From Planctomycetes bacterium syqfu (GTDB lineage Bacteria > Planctomycetota > Phycisphaerae > Phycisphaerales > Phycisphaeraceae): a stretch of 64,000 nucleotides of DNA. Positions 57,094 through 64,000 of the stretch are shown piece after piece; position 1 is the first letter of the stretch; each line of letters begins with the position of its first letter. The notes under the pieces were generated by a model. That model saw only the letters and a program-made list of their open reading frames with translations, ran no database searches and was not told the origin of the DNA. The stretch spans positions 4,650,001 through 4,714,000 of the forward strand of contig CP087563.1 of assembly GCA_020974905.1 (NCBI GenBank). The letters run 5' to 3'. The position numbers and the translations under genes were made by a program.

Positions 57094-60000
57094 AGAGCAC
57101 TCACGACCAGCAACAGCAGGCCATGCTCGGATATACCAAGCGCCCGGAGGCTTACGGTCTTTATGACCCGGCCAACGAAAAGGAAAACTGCGGTGTGGGC
57201 TTTGTGGCACACATCAAGGGCGTTCCCAGTCACCAGATCATCATCGATGCAGATGAAGCGCTCAAACGCATGACGCATCGTGGTGCATGTGGTTGTGAAG
57301 CCAATACCGGTGACGGTGCAGGCATCATGACGGGTTTGCCTTACAAGTTCCTGGCCAAGGTTGCCAAACGTGACATGAATGTGGATTTGCCTGCCAAGGG
57401 CAAGTACGCTGCGGGTAACGTGTTTCTGCCGACCGACGAAGCGCACGCCAAACACTGCATGGAGGTGGTCGAAAAGCTCATTGCTGAAGAAGGTCAGACG
57501 CTTCTGGGTTGGCGTGACCTGCCCACGGATCGTGAAGCAGCGGACCTGGGTCATACCGCCCGTGTGGCTGAGCCTGCGATGAAGCAGCTTTTCATCGGTG
57601 CTGCTGAAGGTTTGGAAGGCGATGCACTGGAACGCAAGATCTACATGATCCGCAAGCGTGCGTCGCACATCCTGCGTGGTCATGATCACGATCAGGCACA
57701 CATGTTCTACATCTGCTCACTGTCGACGAAGGTGATCATCTATAAAGGGATGCTCATGGCCGAGCAGGTCATGCCTTACTATCCCGACCTTCAGGACGAA
57801 GACTTCGAGTCTCACCTGGCGATGGTTCACTCGCGTTTCTCCACCAACACCTTCCCGTCATGGGACCGTGCACAGCCTTGCCGCTTCATGAGTCACAACG
57901 GTGAAATCAACACGCTGCGTGGCAACAAGAACTGGATGTTCGCCCGCCAGGGTGTCTGCGAAGATGTCCGCGAAAACGGGTTTGGCAAAGACCTGCGTAA
58001 GCTTTTCCCCGTCGTCGAACCGGACTGCTCGGACTCGGGCACCTTCGACAACGTGCTGGAGTTCTACCTCATGACCGGCCGCACGCTTCAGGAAGCCGTC
58101 ATGATGATGGTCCCCGAAGCCTGGCAGAGCCATGAATCCATGTCCCCAGCCAAGCGCGCTTTCTACGAATACTATTCCGCCCAACAGGAACCGTGGGACG
58201 GCCCGGCATCGGTCGTCTTCACCGACGGTCACTACATTGGCGCAACGCTCGACCGTAACGGTCTGCGTCCCTCGCGTTACTACGTCACCCATGACGACCG
58301 CGTCATCATGGCTTCGGAAGTCGGCGTCGTGCCTGTCGATCCCAAGAACGTCAAGTTCAAGGGTCGCCTCCAACCGGGCAAGATGTTCCTGGTCGACTTT
58401 GAACAAGGTCGCATCATCCCCGACGAAGAACTCAAAAGCACCCTCGCAGCCAGTCGCCCCTATGGTCAATGGCTTGCTGAAAATCGCATTGAACTGACGG
58501 ACATTGGTGCGGACCACGAACCGCATGGCTTTGATGACGACACCGTCCTCAAGCGCATGCAGGCGTTCGGCTACACCACCGAAACCATCCAGTTCATGCT
58601 CAACGGCCTGATCAACTCCAAGAAGGACCCGATCGGTTCGATGGGTAACGATGCAGCGCTGGCTGTCCTCTCCGACAAGCCGCGTATGGTGTATGACTAC
58701 TTCAAGCAGCTCTTTGCCCAGGTGACCAACCCGGCCATCGACTCGATTCGTGAAGAAGTGGTCATGAGTCTGGAATGTTTCATTGGTCCGGAAGGTAACC
58801 TGCTTCAAACCACGCCGCAGCACGTGAATCGTCTGCGTGTGCCGCACCCGATTCTGACCAATGAAGAAGTCACCGCCATCAAGCATATGGATGGCGAGTT
58901 TGCAGGTCGCAAATGGAAGACCCGCACGATCGACATCACATGGGATAAGGCTGAAGGCCCCGCGGGTCTGGGTCGCACCTTGGATCGCATCTGCCAGGAA
59001 GTCGACGAAGCACTTGCAGCAGGCGATACCATGGTGGTCTTGTCGGACCGCGCGATTTCTGAAAGTCGCGTGCCGGTCAGCGCGTTGATCGCTGCTGGTA
59101 CGGTCCATCATCATTTGGTTCGCAACGAAGCCCGTACGCGTTTGGGCATCGTGCTTGAAACTGGCGAAGCGCGCGAAGTGCATCACTTCTGCCTGTTGAC
59201 CGGTTACGGTGCCGATGCGATTAACCCGTACCTTGCCTTTGAGACCCTTTGGCATTGCCAGCGTCACAACATGCTCAGCGAAGAATTCTCCGGCGATCCT
59301 GAAAAGGCCGACGAGAAGATCGTTGCGGCATATCGCAAGGGTGTTGCCAAAGGCATGCTCAAGGTGATGGCCAAGATTGGTATCTCGACGTTGCAGTCGT
59401 ACAAGGGTGCCCAGATTTTCGAAGCTGTCGGCTTGAACACCGACGTCGTCGATCGTGCCTTCGTCGGCACGGCCAGCCGCATCAAGGGTGTGGGTCTGGA
59501 AGTACTCGCTGAAGAATTGATCCGCCGTCACACGCTGGGTTTCCCCACGCGTGGCATGGCTTTGCCGGTGCTGCCCAACGATGGTCAGTTCCACTGGCGT
59601 GCCGATGGTGAGAAGCACATGCTCAACCCGACCACCATTGCCGCGGTTCAGCAAGCTTCCAAGCAAAACAGCCCCGAAGCCTATGAAATCTTCGCCAAAG
59701 CCGTCGACGAAGACGCCCGCAGCCAATGTACATTGCGTGGTCTGATCGACTTTAAGTTCGATGAAGCCAAGGCCATCCCGTTGGAAGAAGTCGAACCAGC
59801 AAGTGAAATCGTCAAGCGGTTCCGCACTGGTGCGATGAGTTTCGGTTCGATCTCCGCTGAAGCCCACGAGTCGATGGCCATTGCCATGAACCGCCTGGGT
59901 GGCAAGTCCAACACCGGTGAAGGGGGCGAAGACGATGCACGCTTCACACCAGACGCCAACGGTGATCTGCGTCGCTCGTCCATCAAGCAGGTGGCTTCGG

Positions 60001-61724
60001 GGCGCTTTGGTGTGACCAGTTGGTACCTGACCAATGCGGATGAAATTCAGATCAAGATTTCCCAGGGTGCCAAGCCCGGCGAAGGTGGCGAACTGCCCGG
60101 CCATAAGGTCGATGACATCGTCGCCCGCCTGCGTCACTCCACGCCCGGCGTCGGTCTGATTTCACCCCCGCCTCACCATGACATTTACTCCATTGAAGAC
60201 CTCTCTCAGCTCATTCATGACCTGAAGAACTCCAACCCGTCTGCTGGCATCAGCGTGAAGCTGGTTTCAGAAGTCGGCGTGGGTACGATTGCATCCGGTG
60301 TCGCCAAGGCCAAGGCCGATCACATTCTGATCGCCGGTCACGACGGTGGTACCGGTGCTTCGCCGATGACCAGTATCAAGCATGCCGGCCTGCCCTGGGA
60401 ACTTGGCTTGGCTGAAACGCATCAGACGCTTGTGATGAATGACCTGCGCAGCCGCGTGAGTATTGAAACCGACGGTCAGCTTAAGACCGGTCGCGACCTT
60501 GCCATCGCTGCTGCACTTGGTGCTGAGGAATATGGTTTTGCCACCGTTCCGCTGGTGACTTTGGGTTGCATCATGATGCGTAAGTGTCACCTCAATACCT
60601 GTCCCGTGGGTATTGCCACGCAGGACAAGGAACTTCGCAAGAAATTCAAGGGTAAGCCCGACTACGTCGTCAACTACTTCTTTATGGTCGCTGAAGACCT
60701 GCGCAAGATCATGGCCAAGCTTGGCGTTCGCAAGATCGTCGATCTGGTCGGTCGTGTGGATCTGCTTAAGACCAAGGAAGCGATTTCTCACTGGAAGGCC
60801 AAGGGCATTGACCTCACCGCCATCCTCACCCCGGCCAAGGCACCGGAACACCGCCCCAATGCTGGTTTCTACAAGCAGATGCAGCAGGATCACGGTCTGG
60901 AGTTCTCGCTGGACAACAAGCTCATCGAGTTGGCCAAGCCTGCACTCCAAGCTGGCTCACCAGTGAAGATTGAACTACCCGTTGAGAACATCAATCGTGT
61001 GGTCGGCACCACGCTTTCCCATGAAGTCTCCAAGGCGCATGGTAAGGACGGCCTGCCTGACGACACCATCCACATCAAGCTCAACGGCTCTGCCGGTCAG
61101 TCGCTGGGTGCCTGGATGACCAAGGGGATGACCATCGAACTCGAAGGCGATGCCAACGACTACGTCGGCAAGGGTCTGTGTGGCGGTCGCATCGTCATCT
61201 ACCCGCCCAAGGAATCATCCTTCGTCCCCGAAGAAAGCATGATCATCGGTAACGTTTCACTCTACGGTGCGACCAGCGGTGAAGCCTACTACCGCGGTAT
61301 GGCAGCAGAACGTTTCTGCGTGCGTAACTCCGGTGCCAAGACCGTCGTCGAAGGTGTCGGTGATCACGGTTGTGAATACATGACCGGCGGCGTCGCTGTC
61401 ATCCTCGGCCCGACCGGTCGTAACTTCGCTGCAGGCATGTCCGGCGGTGTGGCCTACGTCTGGGATCAGGATCAGCAGTTCCTTACCCGCTGTAACCTCG
61501 AACTGGTTGACCTGGACAAGGTCGAAACCGAAGAGGACATCGCCCAGCTCAAGGAACTGATTGAAAATCACAAACAGTACACCGGCTCCACGGTGGCTGC
61601 AGATGTTCTGGATCGTTTTGATGACCTGTTACCGCAGTTCATCAAGGTCATGCCCCGTGACTACAAGCGCATCCTCAACGAACGCAAAGCCAAGGACCAG
61701 GAACTGGAAACCTCCGACGCGTAA
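57090..61724 (+). CDS. gltB: Glutamate synthase large subunit
   Basis: GOGAT alpha subunit, 1544 residues, transferring glutamine amide to 2-oxoglutarate. A 33-residue propeptide precedes the catalytic N-terminal Cys34 (ENCGVGFVAHIKG). The amidotransferase domain has HSRFSTNTFPSWDRAQPCRFMSHNGEINTLRGN and GLRPSRYYVTHD. The FMN domain has FRTGAMSFGSISAEAHESMAIAMNRLGGKSNTGEGGED, ISPPPHHDIYSIEDLSQLI and GHDGGTGASPMTSIKHAG, then the 3Fe-4S cysteines (CIMMRKCHLNTCPVGIA) and the C-terminal beta-helix (DYVGKGLCGGRIVIYPP). Starts within the lysR stop codon with AAGGAG upstream. Codon use is highly biased. Confidence 0.98.
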   Translation: MKSTHDQQQQAMLGYTKRPEAYGLYDPANEKENCGVGFVAHIKGVPSHQIIIDADEALKRMTHRGACGCEANTGDGAGIMTGLPYKFLAKVAKRDMNVDLPAKGKYAAGNVFLPTDEAHAKHCMEVVEKLIAEEGQTLLGWRDLPTDREAADLGHTARVAEPAMKQLFIGAAEGLEGDALERKIYMIRKRASHILRGHDHDQAHMFYICSLSTKVIIYKGMLMAEQVMPYYPDLQDEDFESHLAMVHSRFSTNTFPSWDRAQPCRFMSHNGEINTLRGNKNWMFARQGVCEDVRENGFGKDLRKLFPVVEPDCSDSGTFDNVLEFYLMTGRTLQEAVMMMVPEAWQSHESMSPAKRAFYEYYSAQQEPWDGPASVVFTDGHYIGATLDRNGLRPSRYYVTHDDRVIMASEVGVVPVDPKNVKFKGRLQPGKMFLVDFEQGRIIPDEELKSTLAASRPYGQWLAENRIELTDIGADHEPHGFDDDTVLKRMQAFGYTTETIQFMLNGLINSKKDPIGSMGNDAALAVLSDKPRMVYDYFKQLFAQVTNPAIDSIREEVVMSLECFIGPEGNLLQTTPQHVNRLRVPHPILTNEEVTAIKHMDGEFAGRKWKTRTIDITWDKAEGPAGLGRTLDRICQEVDEALAAGDTMVVLSDRAISESRVPVSALIAAGTVHHHLVRNEARTRLGIVLETGEAREVHHFCLLTGYGADAINPYLAFETLWHCQRHNMLSEEFSGDPEKADEKIVAAYRKGVAKGMLKVMAKIGISTLQSYKGAQIFEAVGLNTDVVDRAFVGTASRIKGVGLEVLAEELIRRHTLGFPTRGMALPVLPNDGQFHWRADGEKHMLNPTTIAAVQQASKQNSPEAYEIFAKAVDEDARSQCTLRGLIDFKFDEAKAIPLEEVEPASEIVKRFRTGAMSFGSISAEAHESMAIAMNRLGGKSNTGEGGEDDARFTPDANGDLRRSSIKQVASGRFGVTSWYLTNADEIQIKISQGAKPGEGGELPGHKVDDIVARLRHSTPGVGLISPPPHHDIYSIEDLSQLIHDLKNSNPSAGISVKLVSEVGVGTIASGVAKAKADHILIAGHDGGTGASPMTSIKHAGLPWELGLAETHQTLVMNDLRSRVSIETDGQLKTGRDLAIAAALGAEEYGFATVPLVTLGCIMMRKCHLNTCPVGIATQDKELRKKFKGKPDYVVNYFFMVAEDLRKIMAKLGVRKIVDLVGRVDLLKTKEAISHWKAKGIDLTAILTPAKAPEHRPNAGFYKQMQQDHGLEFSLDNKLIELAKPALQAGSPVKIELPVENINRVVGTTLSHEVSKAHGKDGLPDDTIHIKLNGSAGQSLGAWMTKGMTIELEGDANDYVGKGLCGGRIVIYPPKESSFVPEESMIIGNVSLYGATSGEAYYRGMAAERFCVRNSGAKTVVEGVGDHGCEYMTGGVAVILGPTGRNFAAGMSGGVAYVWDQDQQFLTRCNLELVDLDKVETEEDIAQLKELIENHKQYTGSTVAADVLDRFDDLLPQFIKVMPRDYKRILNERKAKDQELETSDA

Positions 61725-61725
61725 A

Positions 61726-61738
61726 CCCCCGGAAGTTT
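61726..61738. repeat. Recurring 13-mer CCCCCGGAAGTTT after the gltB stop
   Basis: An exact copy of the motif that follows pgk at 10844-10856, two bases after the gltB stop codon. Confidence 0.6.
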
Positions 61739-61895
61739 CAAGACAGTTTTTACCGCAGAGGCGCAGAGAGCGCAGAGTTAAAACAGGACAAAATTTCAGA
61801 ACCAATAGATGTAAGCATTCAGAGAATCTGACTGACAAGAAAACAAAAATTCTTCTCTTTCCGATCTCTGCGTCCTCTGCGTCTCTGCGGTTCAA
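61738..61895. repeat. Family D inverted repeat between gltB and gltD
   Basis: TTTTTACCGCAGAGGCGCAG and CTCTGCGTCTCTGCGGTT ends; the inner part has AGAGCGCAGAG and TCTCTGCGTCCTCTGCG. It interrupts the gltBD operon, and its upstream 20 bp (TTCAAGACAGTTTTTACCGC) recurs next to the IS110 element. Confidence 0.82.
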
Positions 61896-61921
61896 AAATA
61901 AAAATAGATGGAGACAAACCC

Positions 61922-63478
61922 ATGGGTAAGCCCACCGGTTTCAAAGAGTATCCCCGGAACAAGAATCCTTACGCAGACCCCACCCAACGGGTCAAGAACT
62001 TTGATGAGTTCACGCTACCCTTGAACGTCCTGGATCGTCAGACCCAGGGCGCACGCTGCATGGACTGTGGCATCCCGTTCTGCATGTCGGACACCGGTTG
62101 CCCCATCGACAACCTCATCCCCGAGTGGAACGACCTGGTCTACAACGGCAAGTTCGAGGAAGCCATCCATCGTCTGCACAAGACCAACAACTTCCCCGAG
62201 TTCACCGGCCGCGTCTGCCCTGCACCCTGCGAAGGTGCCTGCGTGCTGGGTATCAACGAACCGCCTGTGACCATCAAAGACCAGGAAATGTTCATCATCG
62301 ACACAGCCTTTGAAAATGGTTGGGTCACCCCCAACACCCCCGTCAGTCGGACGGGTAAGAAGGTTGCCATCGTCGGTAGTGGCCCTGCCGGTCTTGCTGC
62401 AGCCGACCAGCTCAATGCAGCGGGTCACGAAGTCACCGTCTACGAACGTCACGACCGCATTGGTGGTCTGCTGATGTACGGCATTCCCAACATGAAGCTC
62501 GATAAGAAGATTGTCGACCGTCGTGTGAGTCTGCTTGCCAAAGCGGGCGTAAACTTTGTGGTCAATGCCTTTGTCGGCGGTGATGAATCCACGCCGGCAG
62601 GTGTCGGCCCCAAGGACGAAAACATCCAGTACATCGACCCCAAGCAACTCGTCGAAGATTTCGACGCTGTGCTCATTGCCACCGGCGCCACCAAGGGTCG
62701 CGACCTGCCGATCCCCGGTCGTGAACTTAACGGCATTCACTTTGCCATGGAGTTCCTGCACGGCAACACCAAGGCTTTGGTCGACGCCAACTATGCAGAC
62801 CGCTTTGAACCGCCCATCGACGCACGTGGCAAGAACGTCATTGTCATCGGTGGTGGTGATACCGGTAACGACTGTCTGGGTACCTCGATCCGTCATGGCT
62901 GTAAGGGTCTTGCCAACTTCGAACTCATGCCCCAGCCGCCAGCAGACCGTGCTGAGAATAATCCCTGGCCGACCTGGCCGCGCATCATGCGCACCGATTA
63001 CGGTCACCAGGAAGCCATCGCCAAGTTCGAGGCTGACCCCCGCGAATATGCCATCCTCTCCAAGGAATTCATCGACGATGGCAATGGCAACGTCAAGGGC
63101 ATCAAGACCGTCCGCGTTGACTGGGCCAAGCCTGACGGCAAAGCACCGTTCTCCGAAATCCCCGGCACCGAGCAAACCTTCGAAGCCGACCTGGTCTTCC
63201 TGGCCATGGGCTTCCTCGGTCCTGAACAGATGATCACCGAAAAGCTCGGCCTGGAATCCGACCAACGCTCCAACATCAAGGCAGCCTTCGGTCCCCATGC
63301 CACCAACATCCCCGGCGTGTTTGCAGCAGGCGACTGTCGCCGTGGTCAGTCCCTGATCGTCTGGGCGATTGCTGAAGGTCGCAACGCTGCAAAGAGCATC
63401 GACGAATACCTCATGGGCTACTCTGAACTCCCCGCACCGGGACAGGTAGCATCCCAACTGGTTGGCGCGAATGCATGA
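61922..63478 (+). CDS. gltD: Glutamate synthase small subunit
   Basis: GOGAT beta subunit, 518 residues, feeding electrons from NAD(P)H to gltB. N-terminal Fe-S cysteines lie in [26 protein letters not shown] and [14 protein letters not shown], followed by an FAD fold ([49 protein letters not shown]), an NAD(P)H fold ([23 protein letters not shown]) and the closing [28 protein letters not shown]. It follows gltB after a family D repeat and ends at a strong terminator. Confidence 0.98.
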   Translation: MGKPTGFKEYPRNKNPYADPTQRVKNFDEFTLPLNVLDRQTQGARCMDCGIPFCMSDTGCPIDNLIPEWNDLVYNGKFEEAIHRLHKTNNFPEFTGRVCPAPCEGACVLGINEPPVTIKDQEMFIIDTAFENGWVTPNTPVSRTGKKVAIVGSGPAGLAAADQLNAAGHEVTVYERHDRIGGLLMYGIPNMKLDKKIVDRRVSLLAKAGVNFVVNAFVGGDESTPAGVGPKDENIQYIDPKQLVEDFDAVLIATGATKGRDLPIPGRELNGIHFAMEFLHGNTKALVDANYADRFEPPIDARGKNVIVIGGGDTGNDCLGTSIRHGCKGLANFELMPQPPADRAENNPWPTWPRIMRTDYGHQEAIAKFEADPREYAILSKEFIDDGNGNVKGIKTVRVDWAKPDGKAPFSEIPGTEQTFEADLVFLAMGFLGPEQMITEKLGLESDQRSNIKAAFGPHATNIPGVFAAGDCRRGQSLIVWAIAEGRNAAKSIDEYLMGYSELPAPGQVASQLVGANA

Positions 63479-63512
63479 TGTGATTGGCTAAACCCCGTCC
63501 TCATCATCGCGT

Positions 63513-63552
63513 AAAGCCTCGCCTGAACTCCTTTGTCCAGGCGAGGTTTTTT
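63513..63552 (+). terminator. Intrinsic terminator after gltD
   Basis: AAGCCTCGCCTG and CAGGCGAGGTTT stem with a 12-base loop, followed by a T run. Confidence 0.9.
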
Positions 63553-63572
63553 ATGCGCGTATTCCAAAACAG

Positions 63573-63592
63573 TTCAAGACAGTTTTTACCGC
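63573..63592. repeat. Remnant of a family D repeat at the IS110 junction
   Basis: TTCAAGACAGTTTTTACCGC is identical to the left end of the repeat at 61738. The match stops at 63592, where CAAGCGGC replaces AGAGGCGC, marking the probable insertion point of the IS. Confidence 0.7.

Positions 63593-64000
<408 letters not shown>

Noticed and set aside
57858-60137. 759-codon open frame on the minus strand opposite gltB
   Set aside because: It is a mirror of the strongly biased codon use of gltB. It has no protein-like pattern or start signal.
62015-63457. 480-codon open frame opposite gltD
   Set aside because: Same cause as above; gltD itself is unmistakable.

Overview
This window reads as the chromosome of a planctomycete, most likely of the class Phycisphaerae. 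The evidence is two stand-alone prepilin-like proteins with the N-terminus and spacing usual in that phylum, a secreted PqaA-family hydrolase, sugar-metabolism genes next to LacI-type regulators, a FGE-like domain protein, and many secreted or lipoprotein orphans. The organism call is inference. The core genes (pgk, ffh, atpD, gltB, gltD, CCA transferase, hldE, ymdB) are intact and chromosomal in character.

Layout. 1-8.7 kb: the end of mutM, a gene-poor gap of about 700 bp with two perfect DnaA boxes, a frameshifted LacI regulator, a GH38 alpha-mannosidase with a promoter and operator-like palindrome, a PQQ-type sugar dehydrogenase fused to cytochrome c, and a CbiX-like chelatase. 8.8-19.2 kb: a secreted orphan, pgk, a SYLF lipoprotein, an MFS carrier divergent from a PL22-like beta-propeller, and a hybrid histidine kinase. 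19.4-20.4 kb: an IS630-family element. 20.6-25.9 kb: minus-strand TPR protein, DedA, CCA transferase, Dabb protein and HldE. 26.2-33.6 kb: plus-strand YmdB, GGDEF protein, glycosyltransferase, sugar nucleotidyltransferase-like protein, PqaA hydrolase and a pseudopilin. 33.8-43.7 kb: ffh, a lone atpD, a MarR/SnoaL/DoxX cluster, a clan-A glycosidase with its LacI regulator, and a second pseudopilin. 43.9-55.5 kb: tRNA-Gln, a FGE-like protein, two CydA-like/cytochrome c oxidase-type subunits, an AsmA-like protein, a carboxylesterase, an FAD oxidoreductase, a GH26-like lipoprotein and an orphan lipoprotein. 56.1-63.5 kb: a LysR regulator overlapping gltB, then gltD. The right end enters an IS110-family transposase.

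Two local control circuits are visible in the DNA. The LacI gene at 41.8 kb has a promoter whose start region is covered by a TGTTCA/TGAACA palindrome, and a matching palindrome sits upstream of the divergent glycosidase. The MarR gene and the SnoaL-like gene share a 17/20 identical motif upstream of their starts. LysR and gltB overlap by four bases, which suggests coupled control of ammonium assimilation.

The most unusual property is the density and variety of dispersed palindromic repeats: at least seven families fill nearly every gap longer than 150 bp. One family is a 142-bp MITE whose ends match the terminal repeats of the resident IS630 element, and that IS630 copy is itself inserted, with a TA duplication, inside a MITE. 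The IS110 element at the right edge also sits inside a repeat. No CRISPR array, prophage or recognisable defence locus was seen.
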